Origin: Puffinus mauretanicus
Taxonomy: Eukaryota > Chordata > Aves > Procellariiformes > Procellariidae
Assembly (NCBI GenBank): GCA_023333565.1
Contig: JAJKFH010002364.1
Coordinates: 2,017,001-2,081,000, forward strand
Direction of reading: 5' to 3'
DNA: 64,000 nucleotides
Shown here: piece after piece, positions 11,246-23,430 of the stretch
How positions within the stretch are numbered: the stretch's first letter is position 1
Layout: each line of letters opens with the position of its first letter
Made by a program: the position numbers and the translations under genes
Notes under the pieces: model-generated
What the model saw: only the letters and a program-made list of their open reading frames with translations
The model's database searches: none
Told to the model about the DNA's origin: nothing

Positions 11246-14200
11246 AGGTAGACAAAGTTCAGGAGAAAGGAAGGTTTGCTGTATCCTTTTTTTTCCAGCA
11301 AAATTGAGCAAGTTGCTTGGTTTCATGTAGAGTATCCTTGTCAGAGGCATCAGCAGAACCCATCTGTATAGCATGTCAGATCCAAGGCTGAGCGGGAAGT
11401 CATTGGTCTTCTGTGAGTCCTTTTTTGTTATAAAATAAACCGTAACCTTTTAGGAATTTAAATAAAGAACGTCTTTTTAAAAAGCAGTATTTAACACTTA
11501 GGCAAAACTGTCTTCTCCAATGCTATATTACAATGCATAGAGGTTAATGTTGAAGAACAAGGACCTACCATTCTTGTGCAAAATAACTATATTAAGAACA
11601 TTATAATGGTAAAATGAATCTCTATGGATTCTAAGACTGTTACAAACATTGGTGAGTTAATTAGTACTTGTGAATTAGTAGTGTTTTCATCTGTGTAAAA
11701 AGAACCACAAAGAAGTGATTTAATACTACCAGCACTCCTGTGATTTTGTATTGCATGGTGCCTCGCTGGGTTGTTTGTGGGCTGCATCGGCCTCCTTTGC
11801 TCACTCCAATGCAGCAGCAGAGCCGAGCTCAGCAGGCACTTGCTATTAGCTGCCCATCACCATCACCAAGAAAACAGATGGGTCAGAAAGGTTACAGCTC
11901 ACATGAAACCTTTCCTCCAGAGAGGAGTGCTTAGGAAAATGGGGAAGCAGGAAAGTAGTCTCAGCCTTCGGGGAGCTGCTGGTGTTTGTAAATGGGGGGC
12001 TGGAAGGGAGGCTGCACCTCAACCCTGAAGGCCAAAGGATAAGAGCTGAAGGCTAGGGATAGTCGGGGAATAGGTGTCAGAAAACCACTGTGGTAAGTGA
12101 GAGGGGAGAATGGGAGAAGGAAATGTGGGAGTGAGTGCTTTGAAAGCTGGGACTTGCATGTCTGTGTGCCCAGTTCATGTGGGATTCAGCCTTCAGTCTG
12201 TAGCAGGTATGGGATGACATGTAGGTGTCTCGTGTGAGCTATGCAACTTACTTCGTCATAGACCTGTATTTGGTCAGCTAAAAATGCCACAGCAAAAAAT
12301 ATTAGTTGTGTATCAGTGTGGACCTGTTCTGAAATCTCACTATTTTTGGGCAAATTTGTATGATTTTTGGTGCAGGGGAAGGAGAAAGCTCTGCTGCATG
12401 TACTCTTGTTGGACGTACTGGTCAAGCTATTTCCCAAATAGCCCTAAAATTCACAAGAGATTGGAAGAATGCAATGTGTTCTGTGTTCTACGTGTTCTGC
12501 TGCATTTTGAAGAATGACTTTATTTAGCACTGAATTATGCAGGAATTCAACCAATTCTTTATCACATGAGGTAGTGGTATAAGTGCAACCGTGAAGTCAG
12601 ATTTTCTTGCCTTGTAGATGTTCTCTTGTTGCTTTTAAGGCATTTCATTTTTACAAGGAAAATGTTCAAAGAAAGCATATTTGTAGCAGCATTAGCATGA
12701 GATGACTTGGGGTTTGCTAGCTGAGATGGATGAAAGATAACATGTTGGAGGTGAGGTCCTCTGTAGGACCTTGGAGGATGAATTAGGTAAATATTATGTG
12801 GATTCCATGGATTGATAAATGTTATTTTGGCAAATTCTCCTTGTGCAAGTGATCAGTGAGTGTACAGTAGTAATTGCTAGCCTGTCTCCCAAACACCCCA
12901 CATACAATTACTTAGGTGAATCAAACACGCATGGGAAAGATCCCAGTTTAGATCCTCGAACAGTGCTGTATTCTCATATTATAATAATAACATGATACAT
13001 ATGCAAAATGAGGGTCAAGTTATTAAAGGTAAGTACTGACCCACCCTTTAGCCATACCAAGGACCAACAGGGACATGATTCCAGCTTTCCAGTATATAAA
13101 AAGCTGTTATTAAGAGGACAGTGATTGGTTTCTTCAATTGAACCTCAAGTTCAGCAAGAATTGGTTAGGAAGTAATAGACTTAAATGAAATGAAGAAAAT
13201 TTAAGTTATACTTTAGAAAGGACTTTCTAGCTTTAAGGACAGGCAACGATGCAACAGCTGAGTTATTGAATCCCCATATCTGCAGGTTTTTACTGTTAGA
13301 AAGTGAGGAATGGTGGGATACTTGTTCCTGGATTGGAGTAGATAAAAGGATTAGACTATTTTTTGTATTCTTTGCTTTGTTTCATTCCTGGAATCATAAT
13401 CTAAGCTTAAAAATATTATTCAGTACCTTCCTCTCTTCCTAATCTTCCATGCATGAAGTGCTCTACTTTTTGTTCCCGTTTTTCCACTCTTTTTAAGCTT
13501 TACGCAGGTTCTTTGCCTTTCTCCACTATTTTTCTAGGGTCTGTTTCTGGGAAAATGATGTTTGGTCCTATTCTACTTCATTCCCCAGTGCAGCTGTGCT
13601 GGCAAAGTAAGTCTGCCGCAAACTCCTTAGTCCTGAGTGATACAGTCTAGATGGACGGTGCTATATAAATGTAAATTTCAATTCATTCCCTTCATTCATT
13701 CAACAAGCTATCAACATAACCTTGTCATTTCAATTTTTCACACTTTTTTGTGGGAGTCCTCTGTCTCAGTGAAGTCTCATTTCCTCAGCCCAGTGCCAAA
13801 GGTGACCAGGCTGTATTAGAATATACAGTCACTTTTTTTTTAAGTGGTCGGACATAATGAGAAGAAGGAGGAAGCCAGTCGCAGCCTCAGCCAACCTTTC
13901 TCTCTGCTTCATTAACCAGGCTACAGCCAAACAGGTAATGCTGCCATCTCCATCACTGTTCATGTACCAGTATGTGCCCTGTTAGCAATATTTTTCAAAA
14001 TTTGGTAAATGACACACTTCAATACTGTTCAATAAAAACATTGATAAAATATTTGCATAGGAAATATTAAGAATCAAGAATACTCAAGGCAGGGAGGGAA
14101 ATACATTACAGAAAAATTATCTTTCAAAATCCCCCCTTCCCATTACTGCCAGAAAGAAGAGATACTTCTGCTTTCACTGTTCTGCCTAGGACTTTTTCTC

Positions 14201-14879
14201 CCACAGATTGTTTGAATATAGATTTTGCAGGTTAAAACGCCCTTGTGTGTGCTTACACAGCCTCTTGCTTAGAGATACCAGTTCTTACATGCTAGGATTA
14301 GTGACTTCCGAAATAGTTAATGGCAACATGTTCAAGAACAACAGAACAAAAAAGGTCCTTCAACAGCCACCCACGATATTCTGACCATTTCATGTTTCTA
14401 CTTAGTCAACTAAGAGTAAAAGAGCTGATACTCCCTGTGGCACTTAAAATGTCATTGTCACTGATAGGACTGTTCCCTGACTGGCCAACATTAAATCACT
14501 TTTCCAAAGTTTTTGAGTTTCTTTTTGCCACATCTGGCCTGTTGACACCTGGTCTCTTGACATTTTTCCAAACACTTCAAGCTACCCTTCTAATGTGGTC
14601 CTGGTTTCACATCAAATTCAGTTTATCCATTTGTCCTTACAAAGGACAACCCTAATATCATAATATATCATAATGTACATGTTGGTTGGTCAATTTGCAA
14701 CCCCTTGTGAAAGCTGTACAATTTTATCCAAGATGTGTATGTTATTGCCCCAAGAACCCATGGGGAGAGTCCAAAACCTTTTGAATGTGGAGTTAGAAAC
14801 ACTTGATTTTGATCTGCTTTAGCACAATGTCTGGTTTTTAGAATAGAATTTCTCTGCCATCTCTTAGAGACACTTCTCC
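11246..14879. other. Unique non-coding DNA
   Basis: No exon or repeat is recognised. The small inverted repeat AGGTCCT/AGGACCT with a 4-nt loop sits at 12754-12771. A 111-codon ORF at 14320-14655 (plus) is hydrophobic by composition but has no recognisable domain, and it lies in decayed sequence next to a suspected LINE fossil. Confidence 0.4.
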
Positions 14880-15115
14880 AACAGCTGACTCCTGAGCCTT
14901 ACAGAGTTGAAAATTATCTTCTTATTTATCTTAACCTCTCATGCAATCTCCCTTACTGTCTCTTCCTCTGCCTCCTGTATTAATTTTTTTCTTTACACTC
15001 TCTTAACTTCCTTCTGCAATCTTTCTAGTCCTCCTCTCTACCTAATGTTTTATAGCTTGCATATGCCTCTTTCTTAACCTTAATTACTTTTTGCACTTCC
15101 TACTCCTAGTGTATT
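14880..15115 (-). repeat. Possible antisense LINE fossil (ORF2 linker region)
   Basis: The plus strand is strongly pyrimidine-rich. Its complement reads, in one frame from about 15085 downwards, KKEAYASYKTLGREED, a stop, then KDCRRKLRECKEKN, another stop and RRQRKR. The segment between the endonuclease and RT domains of CR1/L2-clade ORF2 is typically a basic helix of the form KKKAYKxWKxTGxxEDxxxYRxxRRxCKxxI, so the order and charge pattern fit. Two in-frame stops show it is dead. It may simply be a purine-rich chance reading. Confidence 0.28.
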
Positions 15116-16239
15116 TATTGCTTGATAGCACACATAAGCCTTGGCATATATTCATTTATCTTTGGATGTTTCTCATTTGCCTTTGGTTCATTTGGTAGTG
15201 TTTATGTATCTCAGCCAGAAGTCTATGGGGTCAAGATTCACCCCAACATTAGATGTGTTTCTTGGGGGTTCATGCTGCAGTTGGGTTACAGCACTTCTGG
15301 ATACCATACTGATGTTTCCATAGGCATTTCCTCTGCATGGCCCTGCTGCTTGCCAAGGTACCCAGCCAGATAAAAGTTAAAGACCCTATGGCATGTTATG
15401 GAAAGAGTAAGAAAACTCTATGTCTTGGTTACTACTTTGAAAACAAAATGTTTCAGAGACCACTGCTGTACATGTGAGTTATTGTTAGCTTACGTCAGTG
15501 AAGTCAGAACCAAGAGCAGTTTTACTTCACACTAGATTGTAATAATAGACAAGATAGAGGACCTGAAATGGTCTTATTCTCTGTTTTTTTTTGTTATTCA
15601 CAGGCGTCTCTGAGTTACCAGTCTACTTTTCTTTCCTCCTATGCCAGCAAGTAATATTGTTAAGTTCAATGCTCAAATAACGAGGTTGGCTTAAAAGAAT
15701 GGTTTTTTCCCCCCCAAGATAAATATTACTGTGTTTTGACTTCTTTTCTGAAGAATTCATCTTTGTGCAATTCATTGTCACATTTGTACGCTATCCTCTA
15801 CCTCTGGTTGGAAAGGGTGTTATTGGAGAAAGGGTACATTAAAGAAAATTGCACCATAAAATAGCCATCCATATCCTGGTCAGATCCATGTCTGACAAAA
15901 TGGTATGTGATGTTCATGGCAGGTGGATGTTAAGTAAGATTTGCTACGCAGTTTTGGGTATGTATGCTCCAGATTTTGTACTGACTTCTATGGGAGAAGA
16001 AACATGGATTTAAGGTAACAAAATTAGCACATAGAGAAGGTCAATTGCTAATCCTTGTTATGCCACTGCTGTTTGCTATCCTTGAAGAAAACCACAGGAA
16101 ATCCGATTAATATATTTTTAATTATGTTTTCTTATAGTAAATTACACCAAAACTGCCTCTGATGATGTTACCCATCAATTTAGTGGAAGATAACCCAGGG
16201 AAACAAAAATAAAAACTGAGTTGGAAATCTACAGCTGAT
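15116..16239. other. Unique non-coding DNA
   Basis: Nothing recognised. Two overlapping plus-strand ORFs at 15122-15373 are out of frame with one another and look like chance. Confidence 0.4.
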
Positions 16240-17720
16240 TTATAAATCGTCTGCTAAAGGCAATTTGCTCTCTTTGTCTGCTGCACTTACCCAATTGCTG
16301 CTGAAACTAATTGCTCTTTTCTGGGCATTCTTTAAAGAAAAAAAAACCCACCACAAAACAAAATAAACAAAAATGTGTGCTAACATGAAACTGAATTGTA
16401 ATCAGAGCTTCCTGCTAATTATCGGCTTATCAGAGAATCGTGTCCAACACACAAATGTAATTGCAAATGACAACAGGAACGCTGGCTATGACAAGCACAA
16501 GGTGGAACATTTTTGAGCACATATAGAGCTCCGGCAGTGTCAAGGTCTTTTTCAGGTCAGATCCCTAGCAGCTGATCTAGTTCTGCGCTGAGGGTGATTC
16601 AAAGGTTAAGTCTTATACCAAAGGGCTGTTCTGGTCAGGCACATAATTGGAATAACAAAGTCAATATATGTTGCTGGTTGTGGGACACAATCTTCATTTG
16701 ATCTCTCACACGGCAGATTAATTAAGTGTTATCAATTAATGGCCTGGTAAAAGTGAACACCCTGTTAGTCACTTTTCCAAGTAGTGTCAAGCATATGCAA
16801 GCCCTGGGGGGAAGGAAAGGGTGGGGGGAATCACCTCTGAACGGCAGAATTGCTCTCCAAAAGCTGGAGAACAAAAATAACAGCAATATAGATTGCAAAA
16901 AGTAACAACTAAATGATAATAAATGTTTTCCATAGGTTCTCTTTTTACAATGACTCTGAGCTTTGAAACTGTGTTTGGAATCATTCGATCAGGCTCTCGG
17001 CAAATCCCTTTGTGAGAAATATTACTCTTATTATTGTACACCAGTATATATCGAATTGCAGCAAGCAACACGCAGAGCTGGGCGATGTGATACCTTTGAG
17101 CGCTGAGGGACACATACCTGGAGGAACAGCATGATGGCCTTCCTTAACCCCGCTGTGACTGCTCAGGTGTGCAAGTGCTCATCGGTGTGAGTAATTGATG
17201 GTGCCAATTAATAGATTTGCAGTGTTTAGGGTGCCCACCAGAGAGAAGTAGCAAAGGTATTTCTAAGCTCAGTGGAAAGAACATTTCAAATATTCTTTGT
17301 GTGTTGTTTTTTTTTTTTTTACCCTATCTATTAAATTTTGCACTTCTAAGATTTTAGGACTTGATTTGCAAAAATGGAAGTAAGTATCTAAAGAGCATGA
17401 GAGCACCTAATACTGAACTGCATTTATTGAAAAGGTGTTTGGGACATAAAGCAATGCATGGTTTCCTTCAACCCAGCAACAAATAATAAAGCTGAAAACC
17501 AAGCAGTCTTTGCTGCTTTTCCTTATCAAGAGCCTGTTTAATTTTACAAGTGCACCACCAGCCGCTGTTTCAAGAGCTTGCTCAGAGGATGCAAACAGGC
17601 ATTCAGATTGCCTTCAAAAACAAACTGGAGAGAGACATTATTTAGAGAGAGTCTGTCTAAAAGGTATTTGTTAACTGTTAGCGATTGCTTTTAATGTATA
17701 TTTTTCTGATAATAGTAATA
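16240..17720. other. Candidate conserved non-coding DNA block
   Basis: This 1.5-kb stretch contains no recognisable mobile element and has several complex sub-blocks: 16400-16520 (ATTATCGGCTTATCAG, TAATTGCAAATGACAACAGG), 16680-16760 (CGGCAGATTAATTAAGTG, TATCAATTAATGG) and 17440-17700. It retains CpGs and contains clustered TAATTA-type cores. A G-rich patch lies at 16805-16828. A purely textual argument for regulatory DNA; alignment to other birds would decide it. Confidence 0.28.
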
Positions 17721-19579
17721 CCTTTCAGCAGTTTCATTTCTTTCAGTCCATGCAACAAAAAATGATAGAGTTTGCTTCCATGTACTTACAGTACTGGTGC
17801 TGTTATAGATGTTTGAGTGGCTGCATAGATAGATAGACTTGGCTTATAATGAAGCTCTTTCTCTTGCGAGGTAAAACACAGATACCATTTTGTTTCAAGG
17901 TGTCACATGTGGCACACTGATGTTCCAGTTACAGGGAACCTACATTCAGAGCAAAATTTTTTTTGGGGGAAAAATAGATTCCAGTTCAGACCAGAGGGAA
18001 CCAGCTTGTTCGTGGTGTTTATTTCTTAGTTGCCAATAGATGGGATGTTTTCCCAGTCGTGGCATCTATATGATGGCAGGATTAGCAGACTGTGAAGCCA
18101 CGGCAGGTAGCTGGCAGAGTGCTGGGGCTGAAGAATAGTGAGAGTTGTGACCTGCACAACTTCTGTTTTTCTTGCTTTTCAGAAATTGCATTTGTTGGGT
18201 TTTTTTTGACCAATGAGTGGATTTAATTGTAGTCCAGAAGAGGTTTTAGTTGTCAGAAGATAAAAAGAATGTAGAATGTAATTGTTCTTAACATATTTTT
18301 CAGCACCCTGTTTATCTGTCCTTTTCCTTCCTCTGAATTTTGTCTGTTTCAATCTCATTAGATTGTTGTGTTGTTTTCTGTGCGTCCCTATGGGTTTGAA
18401 CTTTGCCTGCCCTGGTTCCTGATTTTGTAGATTTTCCAAGATATCGTAATTCCCCCCCAAAGCCCTATATTGGATACCTAACTTTAGATAGTTTCTGGTG
18501 GTCTGCATTTTAGATCATGGGTGCTTAGCACGTTTTGAAGGATCTGGTTACAGCCAGGTGCTGAGTGGATTGCATGGACCCTTTACTGCAGACTCCGAAG
18601 AGAACAAGAAAAGTTTGACTTCTCATGCAAATAGATTTTGGGCCAAACTATCCTCAGGTTTGAATCTGAGAGATTCCCTTTTCTTCCGTTTCCCTCCCAA
18701 ATATTTCCTGCTGTTGTTCTAACAGTTCTTTGTTAAGAGGTAAGGTTATAAACCAGTATCCCCATGGACAGGCATGGAAATGGTCCCTGCATGCAAAGAG
18801 CAGAGACCCATTGACCCATGGCAGGCCAGGTACAGTTATCCATATTCCTCTATGGGCAAAGAAAATACTTTGAGACCATCAAGCCAGTACAGTTAGCGTG
18901 TGCTAAATTATCAAAGTTAAGGGTCTGGGTTTTCTCATGGCCTGAAGCAGCACACGTCCTCCCACCACATAGTTGCTGTTATAAGTGATTGATGGCCAAG
19001 CAATGGCAGGAGAACGGTTTCATCACAACTTTTCAGTGTTAAGACAATTCAGCTCTTGCTAAATTGCTTAGCTTTCCAAACTCTCTATAACCATTTTGGT
19101 CACTGAGCAATGTGCATGCTTCAACATAATTTTCATGATATTTCCTGATAGGACACTTTGTAATAAAACCACTTCTAAAAATGCATTTGCAAGTTGCAAC
19201 CTTATTTTTTAAGCAGAATAATGTTCCTCAGTTTTGTCTCCATGATTAAGCATCTGAGTTTATTTCATATATTTTGTTTTATTCAGCTTAACATAAGCAA
19301 AAGAAACATTTCCCCAAAACCTCACTTTTTAAAAATATTTTGACATGTGATTTACTGAAGTTATCTGATGGATTTCAGAAAAAATGTATGTCTTCTTGCC
19401 TTCCTATAATACTATGTGTAATAGCTGTGGCTGTTTGTATTTTTCCACGATGATAAGATGAAGAATGTAGAATTTCTGCAGTCTCCATTTGTTATTTGGG
19501 ACAATATTTTCTGTAGCATTTGCTACTTGCCCTATACCACTTACAGCTTACCCCTTTTCTCTGCTGTTTCCTTGTTTCA
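17721..19579. other. Unique non-coding DNA
   Basis: A short imperfect ATAG run occurs near 17827-17838. Otherwise there is no recognised gene, repeat or motif. A 109-codon minus-strand ORF (18179-18508) has no supporting feature. Confidence 0.4.
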
Positions 19580-19619
19580 TTGGCCATATCCACGAGGCAG
19601 AATCTGTCAGTACCCAGCA

Positions 19620-20182
19620 ATGGTATCCACCAGGCAGGAAGCCATGGCCTCTCTAAGCTCTGCACCCATCATGACTGACGCAGATTCCCAGACAGAGCTC
19701 CGGTGGGAACATGCTGTCACCCCGGTGTCACACTGCAGGCTGCGCCATGCTCTTAGGCCAGTACCGGGCAGCAGCAGTGAGCACACCTGCGGGAGGTGTG
19801 CCCAGGTAGAGGAGCTCCTCCGCTTAGTGACAGAGCTCTGGAAGGAGGTGAGTGGGTTGAGGAGTATCAGGGAGAGCGAGAGAGAGGTGGACAACTGGAA
19901 TGGCACCCTACCTTCCCTGGGACAGGCCCAGCAGCAGACAGGACACATGACATGGAGGATTCCCTATCCTCTCTCCGCCTGGCTGAACACGGTAACTTAA
20001 GGGATAGGAGGCAATGGCGACAAGTTCTCACCCAGCGCAGCAGGCGCGTCTCCTCTGTGACCACCCCACCTCCCCAGGTGCCCTTGCATAATAGGGATGA
20101 GGCTTTGCAAGTGGAACCAAACAATAACGAGGACAATGGTTCATCTAGCTTGGAGGTGTCGCCGAGAATGAAACCCCCATAA
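19620..20182 (+). pseudogene. CR1 ORF1 N-terminal portion, frameshifted
   Basis: ORF1 of CR1 elements encodes a nucleic-acid-binding protein. The ATG at 19620 starts MVSTRQEAMA, typical of this ORF. Residues 57-60 are CGRC, the zinc-binding-type Cys pair, followed by a likely coiled coil (QVEELLRLVTELWKEVSGL, about residues 62-80, then RSIRESEREVDNW). Around 19930 the frame shifts and coding continues as MEDSLSSLRLAEHGNL, then QVPLHNRDEALQVEPNNNED and SSSLEVSPR. It stops at 20180-20182, where the sequence jumps to ORF2. The C-terminal SGNH/GDSL-type esterase region known from CR1 ORF1 is not present. The upstream 54 codons open in the same frame from 19458 are probably flanking sequence. Confidence 0.8.
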
Positions 20183-20955
20183 TCCAAGGGGAAATGGTTA
20201 GCGACCTGCTACACCACTTCGACACACACAAGTGTATGGGGCCAGATGGGATCCACCCAAGGGTACTGGCAGAAGTGCTCACCGAACCACTTTCAATCCT
20301 TTATCAGCAATCCTGGCTAACCGGAGAGGTCCCGGTCGACTGGAGGTTAGCAAATGTGAAGCCCATCTACAACAAGGGCCAGAAGGAGGATCTGGGGAAG
20401 AACTACAGGCCGGTCAGTCTGGCCTTGGTGCCGGGGAAGGTTATGGAGCAGATCATCTTGAGTGCCATCACGTGGCACATACAGGATAACCAGGTGATCA
20501 AGTCCAGTCAGCATGGGTTTATGAAAGCCAGGTCCCTTGCTTGACTAACCCGATCTCCTTCTACGACAAGGTGACCCGCTTAGTGGATGAGGGAAAGGCT
20601 GTGGATGTTGTCTACCTAGACAGAGAGGGTCTAGAACACAAGTCTGATGAGGAGCGGCTGAGGGAACTGGGGTTGTTTAGTCTGGAGAAGAGGAGGCTGA
20701 GGGGAGACCTTATCGCTCTCTACAATTACCTGAAAGCAGGTTGTAGCGAGGCGGGTGTTGGTCTCTTCTCCCAAGTATCAAGCAATAGGACGAGAAGAAA
20801 TGGCCTCAAGTTGGACCAGGGGAAGTTTAGACTGGATATTAGGAAACATTTCTTCACCGAAAGGGTTGTCAAGCATTGCCAGGGAAGTGGTTGAGTCACC
20901 ATCCCTGGAGGTATTTAAAAGACGTGTAGGTGTGGCGCTTAGTGACATGGTTTAG
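20183..20955 (+). pseudogene. CR1 ORF2 (reverse transcriptase) remnants, deleted and frameshifted
   Basis: The first piece (20194-20541) carries the RT fingers region: EMVSDLLHHFDTHKCMGPDG, IHPRVL, EVPVDWRLANVKPIYNKGQK, NYRPVSL and the QHGF block. A one-base frame change near 20535-20542 leads to [20 protein letters not shown] and VDVVYLD. The text then jumps directly at about 20621 to [20 protein letters not shown], which lies near the C-terminus. By comparison with the intact copy at 34.6-35.7 kb, the jump removes at least 190 residues, including the GVPQGS and FADD motifs. Near 20875 a dozen bases that encode the WNRLP region are lost (KHC-QG instead), and the frame resumes as [15 protein letters not shown] to a stop at 20953-20955. 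No endonuclease sequence is seen. Confidence 0.85.
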
Positions 20956-21048
20956 TGGTGGACTTGGCAGTGCTAGGTTAATGGTTGGACTTGATGATCT
21001 TAAAGGTCTTTTCCAATCTAAACGATTCTATGATTCTATGATTCTATA

Positions 21049-23214
21049 AAATGGGATAAATTGCAGGTGGATGCATTGCCAGCACTGGCAGAGCAAAGCC
21101 AGACTGAGAAGTGTTTGCAGATGATTGAGGTAAGAAAATTCTGAAGGTCAGCGCTGGACACCTTATTAGCAGTTGTAGAGTCCTTAAGACACTGAAATTT
21201 GCTGCTGCTCAGCCCCTGGAAAAGGCTTTGCAGTTGCTCAGCAAAAACAATGGGCAGCAGTACCAAAACCCTGCTGTTGGGATGTCTTGCAGGTTTTAAG
21301 TTTATGGTACCATGGTGGTTTTTTGCCAAGAACTTCTACATATTAGGATAGGAAACTTTCTGCCAAGCTTTTCTCAACAACCTTATCTGAGATCCTGAGC
21401 TCCAGCTGGAAAAATGTTCCACTGTCATGTTTTCTGTACAGTTTGAGTGATGTTTTCTGAAGCGTAGGGAATAGTTGGTGCCTTTGAGTGAAGTCCTTGA
21501 CCCTTGCTACAAGGAACTGCTGAGTACGGAGTATGTCATTTCCCCTCCTCCAGCCACTTCATGGGTAAGGATGCTCTCACTGATGTGCTTCTTCGAAAAT
21601 GGCACTAAACCTACAATAAAGGAAAACTTTTTCAGTCGCATGAGACAGCCTTACTGTTGACCATTGCAAGCATATCACAAAAGGAGGATTTATATACTGT
21701 TTATGCAGGAGATCCATAACATCCTTGGGATTCTTAGTGTATGGCACACTTCCCTGTTTTCTACTCTGCTACATCACAGTCTTCCCTGCAGATTTTTTTT
21801 TAGGAAAACAAAACTCAGTCTTCTTATTTTTGCCTGAAGGAAACAGATTGGCAATGTGAGCAACAGAGAAATTCATCTCTATGCCAACAGCACAAAGACC
21901 TACACTCTCAGAGCAATGCAAACCCTCTGAGTTATATACGTAGTACGAAAAGGCGGACAAAAGGAGAGATAAGGTCTTAGGACGTGAAGGAGCACCTCTT
22001 ATTTTCTGTTTATCTGAAATTTTTTTAGATTGCTTCAGTGAAGATCTCACTGCCAAATTAGAAATGGACAGTTTTAATTCATTTTCTACCAAGAAAACTG
22101 GATTTTTGACAGGACCTTAATTCCTTTCAAAAGAAAGCATTAAACATGCCAGGCACAAGTTCTGAAAGTAAATGGTGAATATTTTCTTTTTTTAAATTTC
22201 CAGTACCTGAAAGAATGTCTAACCTTACTCTGACAAAACCTTCCTTGGTTCAAAGAAGCTCTTTCTACCACCCGCACTATCTCAGCGTGGTGATAGCTGA
22301 CTGCTTGTCTGAATATGCACAGTTACACTGACAGGACAGGTTGTGAAGAGTCATTTTTCCCCTAACGAACTGGCACGTATTTATGCTGCAAAAAGTCAAC
22401 CATCCTAACAGAAAAACAACGCAAGATCTCATGTTCCTATTTACTCTTAGAAGCACCCTCTGTACTATGGGTTTCACGGATGTCATTGCTCGTCTTCTTG
22501 CAATAAGTTGCTATTTCATCCAAGAAAGACTGGGAGAATCTGGACCCTTGATGAATCACTCATAGCCGTGCTTTGGTAGGCTGAGGAGACTGCATGACTA
22601 TTGCAAGCTGAAAATCTGCAGTGCTGATTGACCTGGTTGTATCCATTTACTCACCTGAGACCCAGCTAAGGGAAACTCAAACATCACACTGCTCAAAAGA
22701 CGTGACAGAAATACAGCATTTCTGAACTCTAAGTACCTCTAAAACGGACTTGTGAGGTTCTGAATTTCTTCCAGAAATAGTATTTTTATGAACATCTTGT
22801 TGCTTCAGAAAAAGCCACTTTGCATCATGTTATGATGTCCCTTGTCTTCAACTTCATCTCCAGAATTTTGGGACAATTCCTAGGGACCTTACAAGGGCTG
22901 ACACTTTTTCAGTTTTACATGTCACACAATTTTATTTAAGGCCAAATCTACCAAGCAGAGAGTTTTGTGAGTTTATTGCTGTTTCTCAGAGTGCGAGGTA
23001 CACAGCCTGGGCAGACCTAAGCGAGCCAATGGAAACCATTACACATGAAAAACTGAATTTAAGCTTAACAATTATTTGTTAATGGGAATGAAATTACTGT
23101 ACCCTTAAGAAGAAAAATTTCTCTGGTATCCTTAAAACTACATTGGAAGTGCGGAGCTGCCAGTGTTTCTGTACTGGGGAAGCACTCTAAATGTAGGCAG
23201 AAACTGAAGTTACT
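21049..23214. other. Unique non-coding DNA
   Basis: AT-rich sequence after the CR1 tail. ORFs of up to 107 codons occur on the minus strand (21769-22092), without domain or splice support. No other repeat is recognised. Confidence 0.4.
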
Positions 23215-23430
23215 TTCCAAGTTGATTTGCTTAAACTATTGCAAATGCCTTTGTGCACACTGTTACATAAATGTAAACCTTGCATATATTGCTTCAGCTT
23301 AAATGGATTTCTTTTTGAATTAAGCCAAATTGAAATAAGCCAGGTTCAAATTGATTTAAGATAGTCCATGTGGATTTGCAGTGGTGTGACTAAATTGATT
23401 TAAGAACCTTCCTTTAGTTAAATGAATGCA
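23215..23430. repeat. Possible ancient DNA-transposon fossil
   Basis: The motif AAATTGATTTAAGA occurs twice (23348-23361 and 23392-23405), among similar words: AGCTTAAATGGATTT, GAATTAAGCCAAATTG and CCAGGTTCAAATTG. Repeats in reptile genomes with many TTAAATCGATTT-like and AACCGGTTTAAA-like words near their ends, probably hAT-type elements, look like this. The assignment is from memory and no terminal inverted repeat or 8-bp target duplication could be defined. Confidence 0.28.

Larger units (their letters stand above)
19580..21048 (+). mobile_element. CR1 LINE with ORF1 and RT pieces, internally deleted
   Basis: A CR1 copy with three parts. The first is the beginning of ORF1 (ATG at 19620). 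The second is a piece of ORF2 RT (about 20183-20621). The third is the C-terminal end of ORF2 plus the 3' UTR, ending in ATTCTATG, ATTCTATG, ATTCTATA (21025-21048). Judged against CR1 family structure, the missing parts are the rest of ORF1 (the esterase-type C-terminal region), the ORF2 endonuclease, and the RT core including the catalytic FADD motif. Frameshifts inside ORF1, near 20535 and near 20880 confirm it is dead. The left edge is uncertain: the sequence changes from AT-rich to CR1-like between about 19560 and 19620. The element lies in the opposite orientation to the CR1 at 34.6-35.7 kb. Confidence 0.93.

Noticed and set aside
12754..12771. MicroRNA-like hairpin (AGGTCCT/AGGACCT)
   Set aside because: The stem is only 7 bp and does not extend; far too short for a microRNA precursor.
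14320..14655. 111-codon hydrophobic ORF, possible membrane protein
   Set aside because: Hydrophobicity follows from T-rich codons; no recognisable family and no promoter or splice context.
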